64,000 nucleotides of DNA from Coccinella septempunctata (Eukaryota; Arthropoda; Insecta; Coleoptera; Coccinellidae). Where the stretch lies: the NCBI RefSeq assembly GCF_907165205.1, contig NC_058197.1, forward strand, positions 13,155,266-13,219,265, written 5' to 3'. The notes below the pieces were generated by a model. It did not search any database and was not told where the DNA came from. It saw only the letters and a program-made list of their open reading frames with translations. Both the position numbers and the translations under genes were made by a program. Numbering within the stretch: the stretch's first letter is position 1; each line of letters opens with the position of its first letter. Below are positions 44,791 through 56,349 of this stretch, in pieces.

Positions 44791-45866
44791 GTACAGGGTG
44801 GGCAAAATTCTTTGTCTACTGAGGGGGTCTCGAGAACTATAAGAGCTAAAAAAAAACGATGACATATTTCCAAATCTTTTCCCAGAGAAACGAAGAATGG
44901 TGAAAACCGCAGCCTCCTACGATTTTTCGTTTTTGAGTTATTAGCAAAAAATGGTACTTTGACAATTTCGAAAAGTTCTCATAACTTTTTTGTCTTTCGA
45001 GTTCCTGTTCTGAAACTTGAACCTTCTTAGGCACTTTCATACGTAGAAACTACTGACAAAAGATTTTTTCCAATTCGAACATAAAAAATTCAATAAAAGT
45101 TTGAATTAAGAATAACGAAAATTTGCGTAATGACTCGAAATGAAAAAATTTTTTGAGCTCGTTAGTTGAATCTACATGAAAAAATATCTGTAGAAGGTTT
45201 AAGTTTCACATGTGTAATTTCAAAGACAAAAAAGTTATGAAAACTTTTCGAAATCGTCAAAATCTCATTTTTTGCTAATAACTCAAAAACGAAAAATCGT
45301 AGGAGGCTACGGTTTTCACCATTCATTGTTTCTCTGAAAAAAAGCTCGGAAATGTTTTTTTTTTAGATCATATGGTTCTCGAGAAAAATGGTACTTTGAC
45401 CATTCCGAAGAGTTCCCATAACTTTTTTGTCTTTGGAGTTCCAGTTCTGAAACTTGAACCTTCTTAGGCACTTTCATACGTAGAAACTACTGACGAAAGA
45501 TTTTTTCCAATTCAAACATAAAAAATTCAATAAAAGTTTGAATTAAGAATAACGAAAATTTGCCTAATGATTCGAAATGAAAAAAATTTTTGAGCTCGTT
45601 AGTGGATTCTACATGAAAAAATGCCCGTAGAAGGTTCAAGTTTCAGATGTGTAACTTTAAAAACAAAAAAGATATGAAAACTTTTCGAAATCGTCAAAAT
45701 CTCATTTTTTGCTAATAACTCAAAAACGAAAAATCGTAGGAGGCTACGGTTTTCACCATTCTTTGTTTCTCTGAAAAATAGCTAGGAAATGTTTCATCCT
45801 TTTTTTTTAGATCATATTGTTCTCGAGATCCCCCCAGTGGACAACGAATTTTGCCCACCCTGTACA
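44791..45866. mobile_element. Compound foldback element family E
   Basis: Ends are TGTACAGGGTGGGCAAAATT and its inverse, continuing through GTC-ACTG-GGGG-TCTCGAGAAC as TIRs. Inside, a block at about 44950-45340 is repeated in direct orientation at about 45389-45770. Each block itself has inverted halves: AACGAAAAATCGTAGGAGGC appears in both orientations, as do CTCATAACTTTTTTGTCTTT and its inverse. No coding capacity. The structure can fold at several levels. Confidence 0.75.
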
Positions 45867-46159
45867 TAGTGTATCAAATTCGATGTTCACTGAGAACTAT
45901 AAGATTTCGAGAAAAATCTTCAAGGATTCCCGATTTTTTTTCGAAATAATTAGATATCAAAAAGCAGATCATAGATATTTTGATTCGTCCTTGAAAGGGA
46001 CAGGGTGTCTCTGAATAATGACTGTTTCAAATATTTCGTTATATCCTAGTTTATGTTTGGGACATTCGAAAAATGCTGAAAAAATTTTTTCCGTGATTTT
46101 TATGTTTTATGCGATACTCGTAAGGGATTATTGAAAACAATTACCATTTTCGAGATAAA

Positions 46160-46804
46160 CAGGGTGAGTCTTTGACTCGTAGATTCTTGAGGTCAAAAGA
46201 AACACTTTTTTCTTATACCATTTTTTCCGATTCGGCCCTGATAAAAAGATCTGATCATAACGAGCTGAGCCACCCCTGGGAAACAAAAAAAAAATCAAAA
46301 TAACCAGCTGAATCTGTGAAACTACACATCTGTGGATATTTTAAAAAGAGTTGCATTTGGTTAAAGTACCCAATTTTTCGAGTTTACTGATATTTTTAGT
46401 TTTTGGACTTCAAATTAGTCGAAAACCATGCATTATACGAGAAAATATAAAGAATAGGTACTTTTATTTCAGAAAACGTTCAAATATTCATCAGATAGCG
46501 CCCAACTCAGTTTCAAGGGTTGGGTTTTTTGAATTTTTGGTATTTTCATAAGTATTGGTCATAATGAGAGAACTGAAAGACGTGGGTGATACCTTGTGTC
46601 CGAAAAAGATTCATCAAATAAAGGGAAAACTATATTCCGAGATTAATTTCATTCTATATAACTGTTTGTGAGATAAAACTAAAAATGATTTTTCAACAGT
46701 CTGTATCTTTTAAACCGAGTCGATTAAAAAAAAATAGTAAAAGAAAAAAGTGTTTTTTTTGACCTCAAGAATATATTGTTAAAATATTTGTACGAGTCAA
46801 AGAT
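46160..46804 (+). mobile_element. TIR element family A, copy 4
   Basis: Starts ACAGGGTGAGTCTTTGACTC and ends TTGTACGAGTCAAAGA. The left TIR lacks the ACAAATATTTTAACAGT stretch between the hairpin and GATTCTTGAGGTC, a small deletion that is also useful for tracing copies. Confidence 0.75.
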
Positions 46805-48833
46805 TTTTCTATTTTGAGCATACTCTACTTAGGTAGGGGATACAGTTTCTAAGATACAGTTTCCTAAAGATGACCCCAGCAATTTTTTTCTGAGAAACCA
46901 GAAAACTGATAGAATTGCAATGGAGCAGCAGTTATTCTGTAGGAGCGAATTTTTTCACAACTAATCATTTACACCATGTATATAGAACAACTGGTAAGTC
47001 TGTGATATAAGAAATTTTTCATCCAGAACGTCAAAAATGTTGACAATTTTGTTTGTCCTCGTCAGTATCAAGTTCTTTATAGTTTTGAAGGATACATTTG
47101 ATAATTTCCATCATTTTGGGTTATTCTTTCCAACGTTTCAAAACTTCCACAAGATATCATTAATCCACGTCAACGAATCAAGTCATACCTATATTATAAT
47201 GAATTTATTATTCGCCAAAGTAAAAAGTTTCGTGTCTTTAGCGTAATTTACAGGGAAAATAAGAAAGAAAAACAATTTTTATACCAAATATACCTATCTT
47301 AATTTTCAAATCCACAAAATAACCCCTTACATTTTTTCGGGATTATTCAGATACACCCTGTATAGCTAATCTTTATTTCTGTTCGAGCTATCCGACTAAC
47401 TGTGTGCTCCTTCGTTTCTATCGAAGTTTCGATTCATTATCTTCATCGGAGAAAATGAGTGCAAAAAAGAAATGAAAGAAAAATATTTATAAATAATAAG
47501 GTACCTTTGAAGCAGATATCATCTGTGAAAAACTAGTAATAGGATGCTTTTCGATCTGCCACTAAAAACCTGAGTAAAAAAATATAGGGTGTCCTATGAA
47601 AAACACCGAGTGTCTCTGAAATGGTAAATAATTTCTAGGATCCGTTATGAGCACCACATAAAATACGGAAATTGCTGAAAAATTGTTTTTAATATCTCGA
47701 CCAAAGATATAGCGTCATTTTTCAGAAGCGCCCTGTAACTCCAGGAAGAATCTAGATATCTATGATCAGCTCTCTGATATTATCCCATTATTTCAAAAAA
47801 TAGATCAAGAATCCACGAAGATGTTTTCTCTAAATCTTATAGTTCTCAAGATGCTTTCAATGAGCATCGAATTTTGGGACACTCCGTACAGAAAACATCG
47901 CGTGTTGCATTCTAAATTACCCTGATTAAATCGTTCACATTGAAGATCTTATTTCTTAGGGTCTTTGGTTCTTAAATTATTATTGCGGGGTAACTTCTGT
48001 GCAAAATGCTGGGATATATCTTGGTCTGTGTTGAATAAATTGTCGCCGCTTTATCTGGACTCGAAACTAACTAGGTAAAGGTGTGACCCCTCATTTTCCA
48101 CGTTGCATTTCTGCACGTTGGACGATAAGAAAGAACCCCGGATTGTGGTGTACGTATATCTCGACCGACATCCTTGTTTTTCTCAAAGTCGATCGCATGA
48201 CTCCGAGTTATTATGGACGTTTATGCGTTATAAAAGCCCGGTTTTCTTTTACCGTTTTTATTTTTCGGAACCCTAATTGCGGATACGTTAATGCGGGCGA
48301 GAGAGTACGGAAAAAATTATCTTAGAAATTCGACGTTCGTCACGCCAAACGACTATTAAAAAGTTTCCGTAGAAGCCGACGCCATCCCATATCACGGATG
48401 CCAGTGAAGATGTTTTTGATCTGAGACGATGCAACTGGGTCGGTTTTAATTCTCGAAATGAATCTAAAACGAAAAAAATAAAAGGAAAAAAGGCGAAAAT
48501 TTCAGAAAACACCAAGCTTCGTCAGAAATTTACAACTTCTTCAATCCTTATTATTTTCTTAACCTAAGTAGGTTAAGATTTTTATTCTGTGACATCATTT
48601 TAAAAAACAAAGTAGCTGTTGAAAATCAGGTACGCGGCAGGAAAACAGTGGAGTTCCAAAAATTTTCTATTGACTCTTCTCCAATAATTCCACTAAAATG
48701 GCTAGTTTTTTGGTGTTACTATCTTGATCCAGCGTTTCAGTCCCCGATCAAATTTATAGTTAAAAATTATTCAACAAGCATAGACTAACTCCATAATGAA
48801 GGAATCTGATTCAACTCACTGAAATAATTTAGG
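46805..48833. other. Flank with small repeat fragments, no gene
   Basis: A short element may lie at 47583-47893, from ATAGGGTGTCCTATG to GGGACACTCCGTAC. A CpG-rich, repeat-free patch at about 48080-48450 contains TTATGCGTTATAAAAG and could be regulatory. No coding exon recognised. Confidence 0.35.
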
Positions 48834-48835
48834 TA

Positions 48836-50041
48836 TACTTCATTCACTTTTATTTTAGCAGTCGGTTGGCCATGGAAATTTGACACATTTCACTCTGTAT
48901 AGTACGAAAATGTGGGGTTATGACGCTTGTCAAAACATTTTTGGGTTTTAAATCAACGCTATGTTGCCCGTTCTAGGTAAAAGTTTCTGTTATTACGTAT
49001 TTTATCACAATGTCGAATCTCTTCGGAAAATATGTGACGAACATAATTGAAGTTTATACAAACTGATTGAAGGCATACCAAATCCAGTTATTTGCATGGA
49101 AAATACAAGAGATCAGTATAATATCATAATATGCACTAGCTTGAGGAGAGTTAATGTTCGTTATCTTCTTTGGCTTACATCATTTGTAGATTTCCAAAAT
49201 ATTAACCCGAAGATGAAATGCATATGTTGCAGTGGTTGGGAATGGGTATTTCCCGAAGGAATTAACAGATAATTACAAGAATGTTAAATTCTTCAACAAA
49301 AATCATCTTGCTTTAATATAAGTAAAAGGAATTGAAGAAAGTTTCAAGTTAAGATGCAACTTCAACATTGAACAAAAATTTCACATGAATAAACAAGTAA
49401 CAGGGCAACTTGCGCGTATTTGTGGCTATTCATCTTAATACATTGATGTAATAATAATAATTAGGTATTTATTAGTACCTTAAGACATTTACATTGTATA
49501 GGACAAGTGAAATGAAAAAATGAAAAATCCATTTTTGGGAACATATTCTCCGATGACATTTCTCGAAAATCCTGTAGTAAACTTTTCGCATTAATTCACT
49601 CAAACATAAAATTCTCGAATACCACCACTTTTTTGGGTCTCCCAATAGAAGGAAATTCTTTGTCACCCCCTTCATTCACAATCTTTCTTATTGTGGAAAT
49701 ATTCAGCTGAAATATAAGTCGTTTAGATTCAGATGAAACATTATATAAATTCTCTTACATTGAATATGTTCGCTACCGTCTGACGTATTGTGGATTTTAG
49801 AATATCAGGGTATAACTATTTGAATGAGCGGACCTGAATTTTAAATAGCACTTCCTGGAACCCTGTCTCTTTTTTCAATCACTTTCGGCATTTTCGTAAT
49901 AAAAATTGATATTAGTTGTGGCAACGGCGTTATGACATTAACGACATTTCATGAGTGCCAACCTAACTTCGTTCTAGTTACAAAAACTTGAGAAAATTAT
50001 TTCACGGCCAACCGACTGCTAAAATAAATTTGAATGAAGTA
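48836..50041 (-). mobile_element. TIR element family B, copy 3
   Basis: 1206 bp with TA at 48834-48835 and 50042-50043. Reverse orientation to copies 1 and 2. It carries the same inverted ends, the same decayed helix-turn-helix segment and the same internal TACCTAATTATTATTAT block. Its length is close to copy 2, so about 1.2 kb is the likely full family length. Confidence 0.8.
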
Positions 50042-50129
50042 TAGTTTCAAAATGGAAATTCAGGAGGAATTGTTCTCTCATTTTTTCTCAAGCGAGAAAG
50101 TTACATAAAAAAGCAACCTGTTGATAAAT

Positions 50130-50365
50130 TATTTTCCTCAAGAACCGTTACCTTCAACAAGAAATTACAGGAGCCTTTATTGGTATAATATGAACAAGGA
50201 AAAAAGATTCTTTCGAAACGAATTTTAGGGGGTGGTTTTTTCTACTGCTTGCAATCATAGGAAATTTAATTACAGCCTTCTCGTTTCCATATTGGAATTT
50301 TTTCAGGTGCCATCTTAAGGAAGCTTTATCTAAGCAGGGCTTGCTGACGGAGAATGAGAACAATC
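50130..50365 (+). repeat. Diverged duplicate of 58016-58250
   Basis: Shared order of blocks: AAATTATTTTCCTCAAGAAC-like, AAATTACAGGAGCC, GGTATAATATGA, then CTTTATCTAAGCAGGGCTTG. Related to the segment at 58016 in the same orientation. The 219-bp frame that follows is described separately. Confidence 0.5.
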
Positions 50366-50370
50366 TATGA

Positions 50371-50589
50371 ATGTTCTGGCAAATGGAAATCGTTAAACTT
50401 GTTCTGCAGATTTGGAAAAATTTATCGAATGATGATCCAATGAAAAATTGCACTCCAGAGAGCCTTCCAAATCTAATAGAAGAATTTTCATCGCCGGAAT
50501 GTCATTTTTCCAACATTGCAGACTTCGTTCAGCAATATTTGTATTCCATTTCAAAATTAGGACGTCAAGATAAGAACTACCCAAGATAA
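50371..50589 (+). CDS. Short coding-like frame of unknown family
   Basis: A 72-codon frame with plausible protein texture, including LVLQIWKNLSNDDPMKNCTP and CHFSNIADFVQQYLYSI. A related peptide is encoded on the minus strand at 4266-4375, which argues that this text was once coding. It could be an exon of a multi-copy gene or a transposon ORF fragment. No known domain is recognised. Confidence 0.25.
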   Translation: MFWQMEIVKLVLQIWKNLSNDDPMKNCTPESLPNLIEEFSSPECHFSNIADFVQQYLYSISKLGRQDKNYPR

Positions 50590-51255
50590 AAACAACTGGA
50601 ATCACCTGATTCGCGGTTTTATCAGAAAGAAAACCGTTAGTTCTAGTCCCCTTCAAAAATTTGCATACGAATAGATAACACATTCCCTTATGTTATCATT
50701 TTTAGTGGATGTTCATCTGACGAAATAAATTGGGGAACTTCTGGGTGGAGGGAGAGACACAACACACTCTTACAGTTACTTCATCAAAAAACAGTTTGAG
50801 ATCATTTGAAACTTTTGAATGTTGAAGTATGTCTGAAAACTGAGTGTATAACTGTTTTGGAATCCTTATAGGTTTGACAAAGTCCAAGGTGTTGATGTTG
50901 ATGAAAAACACACTCAGATTGAGTTAAAAGTAATCACTCTATAACTCCAGTAATAATTTAAATGAATGCCATCATTTTTTCCCAATATGAAAAAAGAAAA
51001 ATTCATCAAATTAATCAGAACAGAAAGGGGACATGTGGTCGCATGAAAAACACAAGAACACCCTACAAATTGTCTCTCTGTACACATATTTTCTTCTGCA
51101 CAACTGAGGGAGAGTTGATTATTTAACACAAATCCATATTTGAAAAATAAAGAGTGCGTAGGGGTTCGGAAAACTGGCTGATAACGTAATGTGCATTTTG
51201 ATACAACCTGTATGACCACAAGCAAGGACAAATCTGTGGACAATTCTATCTATAT
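50590..51255. other. No feature recognised
   Basis: AT-rich with short frames on the minus strand that show no motif and no splice-consistent connection. Confidence 0.4.
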
Positions 51256-52207
51256 ACAGGGTGAGTCTTTGACTCGTACAAATATTTTAACAGTAGATTC
51301 TTGATGTCAAAAGAAACACTCTTTTCCTATACCATTTTTTCCGATTCGGCTCTGATAAAAAGATATAGCCTTTTTAAGTTTTTATAATGAGCTATAACAA
51401 GCTGAATCTATGACACTACATATCTGTGGATCTTTTGAACAGAGTTGCATTCAGCCAAAGTACCCAATTTTCCGAATATCACAGATATTTTTTATTTTTG
51501 AACATCAAATTACTCGAAAACGGCGCATTACACGAAAAAATATAAGGAATACTTTTATTTTACAAAACGTTCAAATATTCATTGCATAGCGTCCAACTTA
51601 GTTTCAAGAGTTGGGTTCTTTGAATTTTTGGTATTTTTATGGTACGTAATGGTCATAATGAGAAAACTGGAAGACGTGAGTGATATCTTGTATTCGAAAT
51701 AAATTCATCAAATAAATGAAAAACTATTTTACTAGCCATTTTAAGTTTTCATAAGGAACTGTGCCACTCCTCGAAAAACAAAATTACCTTCAGAATAACT
51801 AGCTGAATCAATAACAATACACATTTGTCGATCTTTTAAACAAAGTTGTATTCATCCAAAGTACCCAATTTTTCAAATTTCACAGATACTTCTGAATTTT
51901 TGAACATCAAATTACTCGAAAACGGCGTATTATACGAAAAAATGTAAAGGATACTTTTATTTCACAAAACGTTTAAATATTCATTACATAGCGTCATACT
52001 TAGTTTCAAGAGTTGGGTTCTTTGAATTTTTTGTATTTTTATGTTACGTAATGGTCATTATGAGGACACTGGAAGACTTCTTTATTTCTTTTTATGGTTT
52101 TTCAAAAGCCTGTATCTTTTAAACCGAGCCGATTCGGAAAAAATGTTAGAGGAAATAAGTGTTTCTTTTGACCCCAGGAATCTACTGTTAAAATATCTGT
52201 ACGTGGC
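51256..52207 (+). mobile_element. TIR element family A, copy 5 (internal duplication)
   Basis: Begins ACAGGGTGAGTCTTTGACTC and ends in the inverted terminus near 52207. Longer than copies 3 and 4 because an internal stretch of about 330 bp (51375-51715) is repeated in tandem at 51745-52075. The two halves have diverged from each other. Confidence 0.7.
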
Positions 52208-53765
52208 AAGTTTCAGCCAGTTGAAAATAACCGGAAAAATTCGTCTTTTCGTTCCCTCGATTTTTTCCAGTAGTTCACATCCCGTCGCCCCCATAAATCG
52301 ATACACCAATGGGCCGATATCGCCGTATAACTCCACTCCAAAATTACGACTCCCAGGACGCGGGAGCGTCGACCTCGGGGGGGGCATAAATCCTTCGGCG
52401 ACGAGGAATTCCGTGACTGTCGAAAAATGAACGAATCGTCGTCTAAAACGCGACTACGTAAAAAAAAAAATTACGGCCCTATCGGTTCGGATAGCTAGAC
52501 GGTACGTACTGATTGGGCATGAGGAGGGGTCGTAAATCGATAAAACGACCCATGACGGGCACCGTATTGCCCAATATTTGGGAAATATTTACCCCGAAAA
52601 GTGGCGATTGGAACACGGAAGTTTTTTCACAAAGGTGTCCCCCGGGACGGCGCTGTAAAGGGGTAAGATGGAAGATTGCCCCGTCAATAAAGTGAGTGAA
52701 GGGTTGCGTTCGTAAAAATTATGAACGTCGTCGATTTGGGACAGCGGCGTGCAGGTGGAACCAACTCAACAAGTGCGTACTTCATCAATGAGAGAACTGT
52801 TGAGAACTTGGGCTATTTACGGCCAGTTTCACAGTTAAACTTAAAGTCCCTTTAACTGTAAAGCTTCCTTTAACCCCCTAAAAATGACGCCAATGTCCAG
52901 CTCGTAATTAAACTTGAATTCCCTTTAATTTTAAAGCTCCCTTCAGAACTTCTTAAAATGAAATTATAGCAAGCTTTAAGTCTGAAAAAACTTTATATCT
53001 GATTATGAAAATGTTTAAGGAAGTTTCTACAATTCCTCAATACTGTTTTCTATATCGCATTGGACTTTCTTCTTTCTTGAACTAACCCAAATTGACGAAA
53101 TTCATTTTCACCTAAACTTAACAATCTTTAAAGTGAGGGTAGCAGTAACCATCTCCGCCACTGATGCCAGTGAACCAGGAAGAAAAAATCCAACCCTTTC
53201 TGTCGTCGAAATCGAAAACGAAGCGTCACAATTCCTTTCTCCGTCGAACGGTACTTTTCGGCACCGTCCAATAATAATAAAAACTATCTTTTGAAAGGTT
53301 GCTACCATTCCTCGACCTGCCTAGCCGGACAAAAAAAATGCGGCAAAAACCGCTTCTTTTGTACGCGAGCAGAGCGAGTTTTATTGCAGCGTTTGTCCAG
53401 TTGCGTAACTTTGGGTTGCTTCTCCACGTCGTATACGGGATATAACGGTAGATTTTTGTGGATGGAAGGGTTATATTTTCGAATTGGGGCTGTTCGGCGT
53501 TTATTTGAAAACGCCGCCGATAGGTTATCGATTGGACTGTCGTGTAGATCTGCAGTCTACCTAGAAAAGGTTTCGTGTCTCCTATATATATTTTACGATC
53601 GTGGTCGATGTCATCGAAGCGGTTTAAAAGTTTTGTTAGACAAAATCACAGATATCACTCAATCTTACACCTGTAATATACCATCAGAACCTATATACGA
53701 GCATATATTGAAAAATTCTTTGCCTACTATAGAACCAAACAAAATTTCAATGTCAAAATATTTTA
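52208..53765. other. CpG-richer unique DNA with a small internal repeat
   Basis: Composition is more GC- and CpG-rich than most of the window (especially 52230-52740 and 53290-53560). The block TTAAACTTAAAGTCCCTTTAA at about 52835 recurs as TTAAACTTGAATTCCCTTTAA at about 52912, a diverged tandem pair. Open frames of 129 and 165 codons show no domain. Possible regulatory DNA of the neighbouring developmental gene. Confidence 0.3.
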
Positions 53766-54790
53766 TTACTCAACATATTCTCCTTTAAATTGGATACATT
53801 TTTTACAGCGAACCTGCAACGTCCCTAGACCTTTCAAAAAAAATGTTTCTTCTTGCTCTGCCAACCAGACCTCCACAGCTTTTATTACCCCCTCGTTGGA
53901 AGAAAATTTACGACCTTTTAAACTTTTTTTCAGTTGAGGAAAGAGATGATAAACGGATGGAGCCAAATCTGGTGAATGAGAGGGGTGTTCTAGTAATTCA
54001 AACCCTAAATCACGAATTTTTTGCATGGCAACATGAGATTTGTGTGCAGGGGCGTTATCCTGCAAAAACAAAACACCTTTAGATAGCATTCCGCGTCTTT
54101 TATCTTTAATTTTTTCCCGTTGAGTGGCCAGTAATGTCGAACAGTAATATCCGGTTATTGTTCTACCCTTATCCAAAAAATCAATCATGATTACTCCATG
54201 GCAATCCCAAAAAACTGAAGCAAGAACTTTTCCAGCAGATTTTTGGACACGAAACTTCTTAAGTCTTGGAGAACCAGAGTGTCGCCATTCCATCGACTGT
54301 TGCTTAGTTTCTGGATCGTAGAAATGTACTTAAGTCACATCCATAGTAACAATTCGGTTTAAGAAGTCTACATCGTTTTCAAATCGAGCACAGATCGAAC
54401 GCGATGCTTCTACCCTTGCACGCTTTTGGTCAACATTCAAACATTTGGGGATCCATTTTGCAGCAATTTTTCTCATGTCCAAAATGAACTATATGATGAA
54501 CGCGTTCGTATTAAATATTCAGTACTTCAGATATCCGTTTTAGCCCAATTTGACGGTCTGATAATATCATGTCATGAACTGCATCGATATTTTCGGGGAC
54601 TGACACAGAAACTGGCCTTCCCGATCGGTCATCATCTTCAATGGAAAATTTATCTCTTTTGAAGCGCTTGTAATCCAAGTTTTCACGGTCGCATACGAAG
54701 GACATTGATCACCAAGGGTATTAAGCATATCTTCGTAAATCTGCTTATCTCTTTACCCTTTTAAATGCAGGTACTTGATGATGGCTCGAT
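53766..54790 (-). pseudogene. Inactive mariner transposase gene
   Basis: A mariner-family cut-and-paste transposase copy on the minus strand. The N-terminal part (54705-54511) has FSIEDDDRSGRPVSVSVPEN, and after breaks the first catalytic Asp lies in MDVT, where a stop codon replaces the usual Trp two residues on (near 54333). The C-terminal 175-codon frame (54293-53766) keeps KVLASVFWD, the second Asp in LQDNAPAH and SPDLAPS. The residue 35 positions after that second Asp, normally the third catalytic Asp of the DD34D triad, is Val (PSVYHLF). At least one frameshift and this loss make it dead. Clear TIRs were not found. Confidence 0.9.
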
Positions 54791-55810
54791 ACTCTCATTT
54801 TTCGATTTTCCCAATTTCGGTGGAGATCTTCTTTCTTTTAATTTATTTCGTAACTCTGGTTTACTTTTTTGACCTCAACCTTCTCACTGACCCTTCTAAT
54901 GAGTTATTGTTCGTTGCTATGGTAACGCAATATTTTTTATGCATGGAACTGGTCTAGGCTAACTAGATATCAATACATCCTCGTACATCAGAATTTTCAA
55001 AGTTGTCGTGTAATATAACGTAATTCTAAACAAACAGATAATGTCATCCACTTACTGTTCCAGTTGTATTCTTAGGAGTTACCATGAACTGAAACCACCC
55101 TAACTTTTCCATTTAAATCGATCGGGGTTAAAAGTGTACTGCTATGACACCCCGGTCTATCTTTCCTTTAGTAATTTTTTAGTTTTTTTTCTAATTCTTC
55201 ATTCAAACTATTGTTACAATTCAACGTTTATGACTGACCGATAATTTTAATCTTATTTTCTTTGTTATACTCCTGTCTTTTGTTATCACACCAAACTTTT
55301 CCTTCCTCTTTGTCGGACAACACGGAAGTCTCCACCGTAAACACCAAAACGGGATTATCGAATTTTTTCTACGTAAACCAAGCGACAATAACCCGGCAAT
55401 TAGCAGGTATTCAAACATAAATCCGCACTTTCAAAGGAACCTAGACGTGGTCCACGTTCCACAATGGGACCTTCGGGCACGAGTCCACCGAAAAAACAGC
55501 CGAAAAACGGTCGCAAAAAATCCGTTGAAAATAACGGCGATCCAGCCAAATCCCCCAAGTTATGAATAAATATGTCAAAGAAGAAAAAAGTCCCTTTTTT
55601 GACCCCTGGTCATTCGGGATCAGGATGTGACGACGAAGGGTCTTCGAGAACGTCCCAAACCTCGTCAAGCACATCCTAAGCTCGGGTCCCCCAAGTTTTT
55701 TCGGATTCAAATCGAACCTATTCAAAAATCTGACCATACAGGTGGTCGGCCAGAGAATTCCTCGAGTCTAGCGTTGGTTGGAACGTCCACGAAGCACCTG
55801 GTCCATCTCA
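54791..55810. other. No gene recognised
   Basis: Frames of 60-98 codons without motifs. Composition becomes CpG-richer after 55300. No repeat family identified. Confidence 0.4.
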
Positions 55811-55829
55811 CCTGAATAGGGGAGGACGT

Positions 55830-56340
55830 GTCAAGTTAACATTACTGTCGCACCGCTTAGAAACCCACCTGGAACCTCACGTAGTTGCGTGGTGATCAAA
55901 AAGTGGTACAGGCATTTCTGGAGGATGATTTGCATCGCTCCTCGTGAGAAAAAAGCAGGCTGCGACTTCGTCATCGTCGACTGTTTAATATGCACCTAGA
56001 CGTAGACGGGAGATCGTTAGGGATATGCAAAATACGAAATTCGGGAGATTAGTCTAATCAGTCATAAAACGTAAACGTAAAGCGGCAACGTCATCTCGTA
56101 GACATGGGAACGGGGAGATTTCAATAAAAAAACGATTAGGCGGGTCGTGAGTTTTTTGCCACGTTCTATTTGTCGAAAATCGGCGAGGAAACGATTTGAC
56201 GTCTTGTCTACGTTGAAAAATAGGTCATTTTTTTCGGTGGCATAATTTGACAGGTACGGGGATTCAGTTACGAATCAAAAGGTCATTTGGAACGTCGCGA
56301 CAATGAGAAGAAAGGGTGTGGAGGAAATAACGAAGGTACA
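55830..56340. promoter_or_regulatory. Candidate upstream enhancer with POU- and Otx-like sites
   Basis: CpG-rich, repeat-free DNA about 12 kb upstream of the rotund-like first coding exon. Visible sites include GATTTGCAT (POU octamer-like), GATATGCAAAAT, the inverted pair GATTAG-T-CTAATC (Bicoid/Otx-type cores) and TCATAAAACG. No coding frame. Function is inferred from site content only. Confidence 0.25.
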
Positions 56341-56349
56341 AGGGTGGTA

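Noticed and set aside
52041..52430. 129-codon plus-strand frame
   Set aside because: The first half is family A repeat sequence and the rest runs into CpG-rich unique DNA. No motif.
53291..53788. 165-codon plus-strand frame
   Set aside because: No domain, and its end overlaps the mariner remnant on the other strand. Probably chance in GC-richer DNA.
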